Assembly (NCBI GenBank): GCA_964490005.1
Contig: CAZBBB010000103.1
Coordinates: 1-11,275, forward strand
DNA: 11,275 bases
Source of the DNA: CAZBBB01 sp964490005
GTDB lineage: Bacteria > Planctomycetota > B15-G4
Direction of reading: 5' to 3'
Numbering within the stretch: position 1 is the first letter of the stretch; each line of letters opens with the position of its first letter. Positions 1-8,573 of this stretch are shown piece after piece. The position numbers and the translations under genes are program-made. Below the pieces are notes generated by a model that saw only the letters and a program-made list of their open reading frames with translations, searched no databases and was not told the DNA's origin.

Positions 1-477
1 GACGAGCGCCCGCTCGTCCGGGCCGGCCGGCAGGCCCTGCCCGGGCAGGGCCGCCAGCGCGTCGAGCTGCGCCAGCGCGACGGACGCCGCGCGCGCGCGC
101 AGCGCGAGCCGGGCCAGCGCGAGCCGGGCTTCGGCCTCGGCCGGCGCCTCGCCGACCGCGGCGTAGAGCGCGATCGCATCCTCGATGCGGCCGACATCTT
201 CGGTCAGCCGGCCGAGCGTGAGCTGCCCCCGGGCGATGGTGGGGAGATGGGCGGCCTCGCGGGCCTGCTCCAGGCCGATCCGGGCCGCGTCCAGCGCGCC
301 GGTCCGGTCACCGGCGCTCGCCAGCGCCTCGGCCCGCTCGAGCTGGGCGGCCGCCATCCGGGCCTCCCAGCCGGCCTGCGTCGGGGGCAGGGCCGCCGGA
401 CCGCCGCAGCCCCCGATGAGGCCCGCAACGAGGCCGGCCGGGGCCCAGCTAAGGGCGAAATCGCGGGCGATTTTCAC
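1..477 (-). CDS. Putative lipoprotein with TPR-like helical repeats (partial, C-terminus beyond left edge)
   Basis: Reading the minus strand from a GTG at 477 gives 159 open codons to the window edge. The N-terminus is a lipoprotein signal: MKIARDF, then a hydrophobic stretch ending LVAGLIGGC, so lipidation is predicted at about Cys24. Glycine at -2 is a little unusual for a lipobox. The rest is Ala/Leu/Arg-rich amphipathic helix with spacing typical of tetratricopeptide repeats, for example an ALxxAGDxxGALDAARxGLEQA-like unit followed by GRIEDAIALYAAVGEA. Such proteins usually act as scaffolds or cell-envelope assembly factors; no specific role can be given. A run of seven G lies 4 nt before the GTG and is the only ribosome-binding-site candidate. 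The gene diverges from rho. The reading frame is supported by the signal peptide and the coherent repeat pattern; family assignment is tentative because the C-terminal part is missing. Confidence 0.6.
   Translation of the reverse strand, partial: MKIARDFALSWAPAGLVAGLIGGCGGPAALPPTQAGWEARMAAAQLERAEALASAGDRTGALDAARIGLEQAREAAHLPTIARGQLTLGRLTEDVGRIEDAIALYAAVGEAPAEAEARLALARLALRARAASVALAQLDALAALPGQGLPAGPDERALV
101..129. repeat. Short 15-bp-period tandem repeat inside the lipoprotein gene
   Basis: AGCGCGAGCCGGGC occurs at 101-114 and again at 116-129. On the minus strand it encodes a duplicated five-residue unit (ARLAL-ARLAL). It probably arose by local slippage within an amphipathic helix and need not have a function of its own. 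Confidence 0.6.
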
Positions 478-693
478 GGGGCCCCCCCGGGAAAGCTGTT
501 GCGCGGACCGATCGGGGCGTCACAATACCCGCCGGAAAGTCGCTCTGGAGGCGCCCGCCGCTTGGTGCGCCGATGAGCAACCTAGGGTCGCAGGCCGTGC
601 CGCGATCCGCAGCCGTGGTGTCGATCACGGCCCCCTCGATGGGCCCTTGGCGTCGAGGTTCCGCTTGCAGGGCCCTCCCCGAGGCACACCGGC
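478..693. promoter_or_regulatory. Divergent intergenic region between the lipoprotein gene and rho
   Basis: This 216-bp spacer separates two genes pointing away from each other, so it should hold promoters for both. No clear consensus is visible. The best plus-strand candidate is TTGCGC (499-504), 16 nt, CACAAT (521-526). A minus-strand TATTGT (complement of 522-527) could be a -10 for the lipoprotein gene but has no good -35. If the plus-strand candidate is right, the rho leader would be about 160 nt, long enough for the attenuation-type autoregulation known for rho in some bacteria. That last step is inference. Confidence 0.3.
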
Positions 694-1980
694 ATGAGCC
701 AGGAACAGCACATGAAGACCCGATCCCGCAGGGGACGCCGCCGTCGCGGCCGTGGCCGCCACGGAGGCGGGCAGCCCTGGCAGCAGAACCAGGGCCAGGC
801 GCCGCATCACGGCGGGGGGCGGCCCGACGAGGGGCCCTACGGCCCGCAGCAGCGCATCGAGGTGCGCGGCGTGCTCGAGCTGGCGGCCGACGGGCAGGGT
901 TGGCTGCGCGACCTGAAGAACAACTTCGTGCCCGAGGACACCGACGCCTGGGTGAGCGTGGCCGTGGCCCGCAGCCACAACCTGCGCCCCGGAGTCGAGG
1001 TCGTGGCCTGGGCCGAGAACCTGCGCGGCCGGCTGGCGGTCGTGGACGTACGCAGCGTCGACGGCCTCCCGCCCGACGAGGCCAACGCGCTGCCGCTCTT
1101 CAAGCAGCTCGTCTCGATCGACCCCACGGCGCGCTGCGTGCTCGAGGGCGGGCTGCCCGCCGAGGGCGACAACGGCGCCGTCTACAACATGCGCGTGCTC
1201 GACCTGATCACCCCGATCGGCAAGGGCCAGCGCGGCCTGATCACGGCCCCGCCGCGCTCGGGCAAGACGATCCTGCTCCAGCAGATCGCCAATCGCATCA
1301 GCGAGGCCTACCCCGACGTGCACCTGATGGTGCTGCTCGTCGACGAGCGCCCCGAGGAGGCCACGCACTTCCGGCGCACCGTCAAGGGCGAGGTCATCGC
1401 GTCGACCAACGACGAGCCGGCCGACCGGCACACGCGCGTGACCGAGCTGACCATCGAGCGCGCCAAGCGCCTCGTCGAGCAGGGCCGCGACGTGTTCATC
1501 GTCATGGACAGCCTCACGCGCCTCGGTCGCGCCTACAACGTCACGATCCGCAACTCGGGCCGCACGCTCTCGGGCGGCGTCGACAGCCGCACGCTCGAGA
1601 AGCCCAAGGCCTTCTTCGGGGCGGCCCGCAACGTCGAGGGCGGCGGCTCGCTGACGATCATGGCGACGGCCCTGATCGAGACCGGCAGCCGCATGGACGA
1701 GGTCATCTTCGAGGAGTTCAAGGGCACCGGCAACATGGAGCTGGTGCTCTCGCGCGAGCTGGCCGAGCGAAGGATCTGGCCGGCCATCGACATCAACCGC
1801 TCGGGCACCCGCAAGGAGGAGCTGCTGCTGCCGCCGGACGTCTACCGCAAGGTGGTCCTGCTGCGGCGCGTGCTGAGCCAGATGCACCCGGTCGAGGCGA
1901 TGCAGCTGCTCATCGCCAAGGTCAAGGAAACGAAGACCAACGAGCAGTTTCTGGCATCGTTCGGTGACAGGAAGGACTGA
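694..1980 (+). CDS. rho: Transcription termination factor Rho
   Basis: ATP-dependent RNA helicase that ends transcription of untranslated RNA; acts as a cytoplasmic homohexameric ring. The 428-residue product has an OB/cold-shock RNA-binding domain at about 55-125 and a RecA-like motor from about 165. Motor residues are intact: Walker A APPRSGKT (185-192), catalytic Glu218 in LLVDERPEE, Walker B MDSLTRLGRAYN (Asp272), Q-loop GRTLSGGVD (289-297) and NRSGTRKEEL near the C-terminus. Residues 1-54 are Arg/Gly/Gln-rich (RRGRRRRGRGRHGGG) and replace the usual helical N-terminal domain. The OB domain is divergent: DGQGWLR and AWVSV stand where E. coli has DGFGFLR and IYVSP. GAGG at 681-684 lies 9 nt before the ATG. 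A second in-frame ATG at 712, with AGGA at 701-704, could equally be the start and would give MKTRSRRG. The kinase gene follows after 47 nt without a T-tract terminator. Confidence 0.96.
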   Translation: MSQEQHMKTRSRRGRRRRGRGRHGGGQPWQQNQGQAPHHGGGRPDEGPYGPQQRIEVRGVLELAADGQGWLRDLKNNFVPEDTDAWVSVAVARSHNLRPGVEVVAWAENLRGRLAVVDVRSVDGLPPDEANALPLFKQLVSIDPTARCVLEGGLPAEGDNGAVYNMRVLDLITPIGKGQRGLITAPPRSGKTILLQQIANRISEAYPDVHLMVLLVDERPEEATHFRRTVKGEVIASTNDEPADRHTRVTELTIERAKRLVEQGRDVFIVMDSLTRLGRAYNVTIRNSGRTLSGGVDSRTLEKPKAFFGAARNVEGGGSLTIMATALIETGSRMDEVIFEEFKGTGNMELVLSRELAERRIWPAIDINRSGTRKEELLLPPDVYRKVVLLRRVLSQMHPVEAMQLLIAKVKETKTNEQFLASFGDRKD

Positions 1981-2027
1981 GGGTCGCCCGGCACGGGGCG
2001 GCCCCCGCGCCTGAACGGAGCGCCCGC

Positions 2028-3608
2028 ATGGCCCATCCCGACCGCCTGGGCGACTTCGAGATCGCCGACGAACTCGGTCGCGGCGGCTTCGGCGTGGTGT
2101 ACCGCGGGCGGCAGGTGAGCCTCGACCGCCCGGTGGCGGTCAAGGTGCTCTACCGGCACCTGGTGCACACCGACGAGCAGATCTCGCGCTTCGAGCGCGA
2201 GGCGCGCGCGGCGGCGCGGCTCGACCACCCCGCGATCGTCGCGGTCTACGCCTGGGGCGGCGCCGACGACGACTTCTACATCGCGCAGCGGCTCGTCGGC
2301 AGCGGCCGCACGCTGCACGACGAACTCGAGGGACTGCGCCGGGGGGGCGAGCTGCCGCGCGGCTGGTTCCGCACGACGGCCGAGCGGCTGGCGCTGATCG
2401 CCGACGGCCTGCAGCAGGCGCACGAGCGCGGCATCGTGCACCGCGACGTCAAACCGGGGAACATCCTCATCGACGACGAGGGGCGGCCCTTCCTCGGCGA
2501 CTTCGGCCTGGCCAAGGTCGAGGACGGGCTCGAGCTCTCGCGCACCGGCGATTTCGCCGGTTCGCCCTACTACATGTCGCCCGAGCAGGCCGACGGCCGC
2601 CGGGGCCCCATCGACCCGCGCACCGACGTGTACTCGCTGGGCGTGACGCTCTACGAGATGATCACGCTGCAGCAGCCGCACTCGGGCGCCAGTTCGCACG
2701 AGATCATCCGCAAGATCCTGGCCGACGAGCCGCGCCGGCCCTCGCGCCTCGAGGAGCGCGTGCCGGCCGACCTCGAGACGATCTGCCTGCACGCGATGGA
2801 GAAGGACCCTGCGCGCCGCTACCAGACGGCGGGCGAATTCGCGGCCGACCTGCGGGCCTTCCTCGACGGCGAGTCGATCGCGGCCGTCCCGATCGGCGGG
2901 CTCTCGCGCATGGCGCGCTCGATCCGCCGCCACCGCCAGCCGATCGCGCTCTCGCTGCTCGGGGCGATCGTCGTCGTGGGCGGCCTGTGGGCGACGAAGT
3001 CGCTGAGCAGCGCGCGCACGCAGGTGCAGCAGGCCAGCACGGGCGAGACGCTGCAGTCGCAGCGCGCCGACGAGCTGGGCCACGTGCAGGAGGAGTTCAG
3101 CAAGCGCATGCAGGACGCCGCGCAGCGGCAGGACGTCGACGAGGTCTCGCGCATCGCCGCGCAGCAGCAGGCCGCGACGGCGCTGCTCAACGAGCAGTAC
3201 AACTGGGTGCGCGGGCAGCTCAGCGAGATCGGCGACACCGAGGCGCTGCAGACGGTCACGGCCGGCATCGCGACGCGCGGCGTGGTCGGCGGGCTCGAGA
3301 GCCTGCAGCAGGTGCTGCTCACGCGGCGCGCGGCGAGCGAGCGCGAGGCGCTCATGCTCGAGGTCGGCAAGCGCGTGTCCGCGATCCAGGCGGCGCTCGG
3401 CGCCGGCGACGCGCAGGGCGCCGACGCGCTGCCCTCCGCGGCGGCCCTCTCCGACCTGTCGAAGATGACGATGCGCTTCTTCCGCGGGCAGCTCTACCTG
3501 CTGCCCGTCGACCTGCTGCCCGGCGCCGTGCCCGCCGGCGAGGGTGCGGCGCCCGCCGCGCCCGACGGCGCCCCGCCGCCGACGCCGGCCGAAGCCACCG
3601 CGCCCTGA
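2028..3608 (+). CDS. Membrane-anchored Ser/Thr protein kinase (PknB/Stk-type)
   Basis: Hanks-type kinase of 526 residues that would transfer phosphate from ATP to Ser/Thr of cytoplasmic targets. Kinase domain about 10-285: glycine loop GRGGFGVVYRG (17-27), Lys39 in VAVKV, helix-C Glu58, catalytic loop HRDVKPGN (138-145), DFG 158-160, activation segment with Thr173 and SPE 184-186. All catalytic residues are present, so it should be active. One transmembrane helix at about 305-322 (IALSLLGAIVVVGGLW) puts residues 323-526 outside the cytoplasm. That part is Gln/Glu/Ala-rich, probably coiled coil at about 325-450, and ends in a Pro/Ala-rich tail with no recognised ligand-binding domain such as PASTA. 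GGAG at 2017-2020 is 7 nt before the ATG. Only 47 nt follow rho, so co-transcription is likely. Partner substrates cannot be named. The kinase fold and topology are sure; the sensory role of the tail is inferred. Confidence 0.93.
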   Translation: MAHPDRLGDFEIADELGRGGFGVVYRGRQVSLDRPVAVKVLYRHLVHTDEQISRFEREARAAARLDHPAIVAVYAWGGADDDFYIAQRLVGSGRTLHDELEGLRRGGELPRGWFRTTAERLALIADGLQQAHERGIVHRDVKPGNILIDDEGRPFLGDFGLAKVEDGLELSRTGDFAGSPYYMSPEQADGRRGPIDPRTDVYSLGVTLYEMITLQQPHSGASSHEIIRKILADEPRRPSRLEERVPADLETICLHAMEKDPARRYQTAGEFAADLRAFLDGESIAAVPIGGLSRMARSIRRHRQPIALSLLGAIVVVGGLWATKSLSSARTQVQQASTGETLQSQRADELGHVQEEFSKRMQDAAQRQDVDEVSRIAAQQQAATALLNEQYNWVRGQLSEIGDTEALQTVTAGIATRGVVGGLESLQQVLLTRRAASEREALMLEVGKRVSAIQAALGAGDAQGADALPSAAALSDLSKMTMRFFRGQLYLLPVDLLPGAVPAGEGAAPAAPDGAPPPTPAEATAP

Positions 3609-3617
3609 GCGGCGCGG

Positions 3618-5735
<2,118 letters not shown>

Positions 5736-5739
5736 GGGA

Positions 5740-5745
5740 CCTTCC
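5740..5745 (-). promoter_or_regulatory. Ribosome binding site of fusA
   Basis: On the minus strand GGAAGG lies 4 nt before the ATG at 5735. It supports this start over upstream in-frame alternatives. Confidence 0.55.
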
Positions 5746-5811
5746 GGAGGGCCGGGAGCCGAAGGAGCCATGTCGGCAGCCGGTCTTTCGAAATGGGAGT
5801 GGAAACCGTCC

Positions 5812-5840
5812 ATTGGAACACAGCGGGCCGGTTCCGGCAA
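5812..5840 (-). promoter_or_regulatory. Candidate sigma-70-type promoter of fusA
   Basis: Minus strand: TTGCCG (complement of 5835-5840), exactly 17 nt, TCCAAT (complement of 5812-5817). Each hexamer matches the consensus at 4 of 6 positions. Transcription would begin near 5805, giving a leader of about 70 nt before the ATG at 5735. The position, in the divergent spacer upstream of fusA, is right. Short matches arise by chance, so confidence is limited. Confidence 0.35.
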
Positions 5841-5911
5841 GGAACGGCGGGGCCCGCCGGCAGGCCGGCCGCCGCCCGCCGCGCCCGGCGGAACGGCCTC
5901 GGCGCGGCCGG

Positions 5912-5923
5912 TAGAGTGCGCGG
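5912..5923 (+). promoter_or_regulatory. Possible -10 element of a leaderless mqn operon transcript
   Basis: TAGAGT at 5912-5917 has the TANNNT form and lies 6 nt before the ATG at 5924. That is the distance from a -10 element to its transcription start, so the mRNA could begin at the start codon. No convincing -35 or Shine-Dalgarno sequence is visible upstream. Confidence 0.3.
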
Positions 5924-6577
5924 ATGCACTGGCGGCTGGCGCATGTCCTGATCGCGATGACCCTCATTCTGCTGGCCGGGTTGCTGGGCGTGCGCTCGCT
6001 CGAAGACCGGGCCGGCGCCACGACCGTCGCGGGTTGCATCGTCGTGGATGCGCCGACACTCGACGGGGAGGCGCTGGCCGCGCTGGCCGGCCGCTGGGCG
6101 GGCGGGCAGCTGGGGCGCGTGGCGGCGCCGGCGGGCGCGCTGCAGCCCTTTTCGCCCGAGGTCGTGGGCCGCTGGACCGAAGCCGGTGCGCGCAGCGTGC
6201 TGCTCAGCCTGGTTCCGCTCGCCGACCCGGGCGCTGCGCGCCGCGCCTGGCGCGTGCTCATCGAGGGGTTGCCCTTCGGCGAGGGGCCGCTGGCCGGCGC
6301 CCGGCGCCTCTCGAGCTTCATCGCCGAGCAGCACGGCACGCGGCCCTTCCTCGTCGGATTCGCCCTGGGCGAGCTGCCGGCCGGCGAGGTGCCCGCGCTC
6401 GTCGAGCCGCTGCTCGACACGGCCGCCGCGCTGCCGTCCTTCCGCCGCACGAGCCTGCTGGTCCTCGGCGGGTCGGTCCCGGGCTCGGCAGAACGTATGG
6501 TGCTGCGCATCGATCGCGGCCGCTGGCACGATCTGGCCCGACCCGCCCTCGCCGACCTGCTGGAGACTTCGCCATGA
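5924..6577 (+). CDS. Unknown protein with an N-terminal membrane anchor, first gene of the mqn operon
   Basis: I do not recognise this 217-residue protein. It starts MHWRLAHVL and has one hydrophobic segment at about residues 8-23 (LIAMTLILLAGLLGV), preceded by Arg4 and followed by RSLEDR. This suggests an uncleaved signal anchor or signal peptide, with the body outside the cytoplasm. The remainder is Ala/Leu/Gly-rich and looks globular, mixing helices and strands. A VAGCIVVDAPTLDGEAL segment is near the front and SLLVLGGSVPGS near the end. No catalytic motif, lipobox or metal site is seen. The start has no clear Shine-Dalgarno sequence. Its TGA overlaps the ATG of mqnB (ATGA at 6574-6577), so the two are probably translationally coupled. 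The codon choice is as GC-rich as that of its neighbours and the frame is continuous. A link to menaquinone synthesis or to membrane quinones rests on position only. Confidence 0.7.
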   Translation: MHWRLAHVLIAMTLILLAGLLGVRSLEDRAGATTVAGCIVVDAPTLDGEALAALAGRWAGGQLGRVAAPAGALQPFSPEVVGRWTEAGARSVLLSLVPLADPGAARRAWRVLIEGLPFGEGPLAGARRLSSFIAEQHGTRPFLVGFALGELPAGEVPALVEPLLDTAAALPSFRRTSLLVLGGSVPGSAERMVLRIDRGRWHDLARPALADLLETSP

Positions 6578-7197
6578 CCCTGCTGCTGCTCGTGCCCTCG
6601 CAGCTCGAAGCGGCGCGTCTGGCCCTGCCCGACCGGCCCGGGGTCGAGGTGCTGGTGTGCGGCGTGGGCCTGCTCGCGGCCGGGTTCGCGACGGGCCGAC
6701 GCCTGGCGCAGGGAGACGTCGATCGCTGCGTGCTCATCGGGTTGGCCGGGACGCGCGACTATCGGCGCGTTCCGGTGGGCACGCTCGTCGTCGGCACGGC
6801 CGTCAAGGACCAGGCCTTCGGCGTCGGCGGGGGGCGCACCTTCCTGGGCCTCGACGAGATGGGGCTGCCGAGCGGCGACGTGCCGCGGACGCTGCTCGAC
6901 CTCGACGACCCGGGTCTGGCCTTCGGCGTGCCGGTCGTGATCGGCTCGGTCGCGGCGGCCTCCGTCTCGACCAGCCAGGCGACGACCTGGCGACGCCGCC
7001 ACCCCGACACCGTCGTCGAGGAGATGGAGGGCTTCTCCGTCGCGCTCGCCGCGCGCCAGGCCGGCGTGCCCGTCTCGATCGTGCGCGGCATCTCGAACCA
7101 CGCCGGCGACCGCGACATGGCCAACTGGAAGCTCGTCGACGCCTTCGACGCGCTCAATCGCGCCGTCATCGAGCTGCTGAAGTCGGCCAACCGGTGA
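6574..7197 (+). CDS. mqnB: Futalosine hydrolase (MqnB), menaquinone biosynthesis
   Basis: Nucleoside hydrolase of the MTA/SAH nucleosidase family. It splits futalosine into hypoxanthine and dehypoxanthine futalosine in the futalosine route from chorismate to menaquinone; cytoplasmic. The 207-residue product shows the family pattern: an N-terminal strand (LLLLVPSQLEA), a glycine-rich VCGVGLLAAGFATG, LIGLAGTRD (a counterpart of the GxAG turn), the ribose/base-binding VEEMEGFSVA (Glu149, Glu150, Glu152) and VRGISNHAGDRD (170-181) near the C-terminus. SN in place of the SD of MTA/SAH nucleosidase fits futalosine hydrolase. Length is normal. It overlaps the unknown gene upstream by ATGA and mqnD downstream by GTGA. 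The adjacent mqnD settles the assignment over a generic purine nucleosidase. Confidence 0.9.
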   Translation: MTLLLLVPSQLEAARLALPDRPGVEVLVCGVGLLAAGFATGRRLAQGDVDRCVLIGLAGTRDYRRVPVGTLVVGTAVKDQAFGVGGGRTFLGLDEMGLPSGDVPRTLLDLDDPGLAFGVPVVIGSVAAASVSTSQATTWRRRHPDTVVEEMEGFSVALAARQAGVPVSIVRGISNHAGDRDMANWKLVDAFDALNRAVIELLKSANR

Positions 7198-8003
7198 AGC
7201 GCGCGCTGCGGGTCGGCCTCTCGACCTGCCCGAACGACACCTTCCTCTTCCACGGCCTGCTGAGCGGCGAAGTCGTCGCGGACGGCTTGGCGCTGGAGTT
7301 CACGCTCGCCGACGTGCAGCAGCTCAACGAGGCGCTCGCCGCCGGCGCGCTCGACGTGGGCAAGGCCAGCTTCGCGACCGGGCTGCGGCTCGCCGACCGC
7401 TACGGCGTGCTGCGCACGGGTTCGGCGCTGGGATTCGGCGTCGGGCCGGTGCTGCTGGCGCGGCCGGGGCTCGTCGGTCCTCCGCGGCGGCTGCTCGCGC
7501 CCGGCGAGGGCACGACCGCGGCGCTGCTGCTGGCCTGCCTGCGGCCCGACCTGCCCGCTCCCGAGCACGTGCGCTTCGACCGCATCCTGCCCGCGCTGGC
7601 GGCGGGGCAGGCCGACGCGGGCGTGGCGATCCACGAGGGGCGCTTCACCTGGCGCCGGCACGGGCTGGACCTGCTCGAGGACCTCGGCGCGAGCTGGGAG
7701 CGCCTCACCCGGACGCCGGTGCCGCTCGGCGGGTTGTTGGCGCGGCTCGATCTCGGCGCCGAAGTGCACGCGGCGTTGTGCGACGCGCTGCGCCGCTCGC
7801 TGGCGCGGGCGCGCGCCGACGGGGCGGGCGCGCTCGCGACGATGCGCCGCCACGCGCAGGAGCACGACGACGACGTGCTCGGCGAGCACGTGCGGCTCTA
7901 CGTGAACGAGCGCACGGTCGATCTCGGCGAGGAGGGTCGGGCCGCCCTCGACGAACTCGCGCGGCGCGCCGGCGCGGCCGCGCGCCTGAGCGTCCTGGGC
8001 TGA
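7194..8003 (+). CDS. mqnD: 1,4-dihydroxy-6-naphthoate synthase (MqnD)
   Basis: Converts cyclic dehypoxanthine futalosine to 1,4-dihydroxy-6-naphthoate, a late step of the futalosine menaquinone pathway; cytoplasmic. The 269-residue product has the periplasmic-binding-protein-like two-lobe fold. Family hallmarks are STCPNDTFLFHGLL (10-23), DVQQLNEAL (40-48), LDVGKASFA (53-61), TGSALGFGVGPVLLA (75-89), FDRILPALAAGQADAG (128-143) and IHEGRFTW with His147, which matches the proposed catalytic histidine of characterised MqnD. These separate it from its paralogue MqnA (chorismate dehydratase). Translation starts with GTG at 7194, overlapping the mqnB stop (GTGA), which implies coupling. MqnA, MqnE and MqnC are not in this window and must be encoded elsewhere if the pathway is complete. 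Confidence 0.94.
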   Translation: MKRALRVGLSTCPNDTFLFHGLLSGEVVADGLALEFTLADVQQLNEALAAGALDVGKASFATGLRLADRYGVLRTGSALGFGVGPVLLARPGLVGPPRRLLAPGEGTTAALLLACLRPDLPAPEHVRFDRILPALAAGQADAGVAIHEGRFTWRRHGLDLLEDLGASWERLTRTPVPLGGLLARLDLGAEVHAALCDALRRSLARARADGAGALATMRRHAQEHDDDVLGEHVRLYVNERTVDLGEEGRAALDELARRAGAAARLSVLG

Positions 8004-8050
8004 GCGGCTGCTACGATGCCGCGCCCGCCCCCGCCCTGAACGCAGCCGCC

Positions 8051-8560
8051 ATGAGCCACGACCTGACCGCCACGCACCGCAGCTTCCTCGACCGGCCCGG
8101 GCAGGCCGGCCCGATGGGGGCGCTCATGGACCTCTACGCGGAGGCGGCCGAGAGCTTCTGCGCCGTGGCCGACACGCTGCCCGCGGGCAACTTCAGCGTC
8201 GAGCGGCCGGGCGCGCCGCGGCACACGCAGTCGCGGCGCATGGTCTGCGTGCACGTCGTGAAGGCGGCGCGCTTCTACGCCGACACGATCCGCAAGGCGC
8301 GCGGCCTGCCGCACGAGGAGCGCTACCAGCTCCCGGCCGGCGCGCTGCAGTCGCCCGGCGAGACGCGGGCGCTGCTCGCCGAGGCGCTGCGCTACACCGA
8401 GGGCGCGCTCGACGGACTGTACGGCGCGCCCGAGGCGAGCATCGACGCGATCGCCTTCGACCCGGGCTGGGGCGGCACCTGGAATCCCGACATGCTGCTC
8501 GAGCACGCCGTCTGCCACCTGCTGCGCCACCGTCGCCAGCTGCAGCGCTGGGTCGACTGA
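8051..8560 (+). CDS. DinB/YfiT-like four-helix metal-binding protein, function unknown
   Basis: A 169-residue protein of the DinB-like fold, a four-helix bundle that usually binds a divalent metal through three histidines. The C-terminal signature is clear: EHAVCHLLRHRRQL (151-164) places His152, His156 and His160 at the 4-residue spacing of the family's HxxxHxxxHRxQ motif. His68 in VCVHVVKAARF is the likely N-terminal ligand. Characterised relatives include thiol S-transferases (bacillithiol, mycothiol or glutathione dependent), but many members have no known activity. An extra Cys155 lies between ligands. The ATG at 8051 follows mqnD by 47 nt with no strong Shine-Dalgarno sequence. TACGAT at 8012-8017 could be a -10 of its own promoter, though no -35 is seen. 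Its stop is 13 nt from the convergent boxR stop. Fold assignment is reasonably sure; substrate is unknown. Confidence 0.72.
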   Translation: MSHDLTATHRSFLDRPGQAGPMGALMDLYAEAAESFCAVADTLPAGNFSVERPGAPRHTQSRRMVCVHVVKAARFYADTIRKARGLPHEERYQLPAGALQSPGETRALLAEALRYTEGALDGLYGAPEASIDAIAFDPGWGGTWNPDMLLEHAVCHLLRHRRQLQRWVD

Positions 8561-8573
8561 GGGCGGCCCGCGC

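Noticed and set aside
88..100. Alternating CG run (13 bp), possible Z-DNA
   Set aside because: It encodes ordinary Arg/Ala codons in the lipoprotein gene; short CG runs are frequent here.
573..1967. Plus-strand frame overlapping rho from an ATG at 573
   Set aside because: It is out of frame with rho and gives Arg/Gly/Ala/Pro-rich sequence without motifs; Rho is complete in the other frame.
1981..2027. Hairpin after rho (CGCCC / GGGCG)
   Set aside because: The stem is only 5 bp, with no following T-tract; such pairings are expected by chance in this composition.
5736..5840. N-terminal extension of EF-G to TTG 5840 or ATG 5813
   Set aside because: The extension is not typical of EF-G, overlaps a promoter candidate, and ATG 5735 has a GGAAGG just upstream.
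5845..5885. GC-rich inverted repeats between fusA and the mqn operon
   Set aside because: They have no T-tract on either side and lie upstream of both divergent genes, where a terminator is not expected. They look like composition noise.
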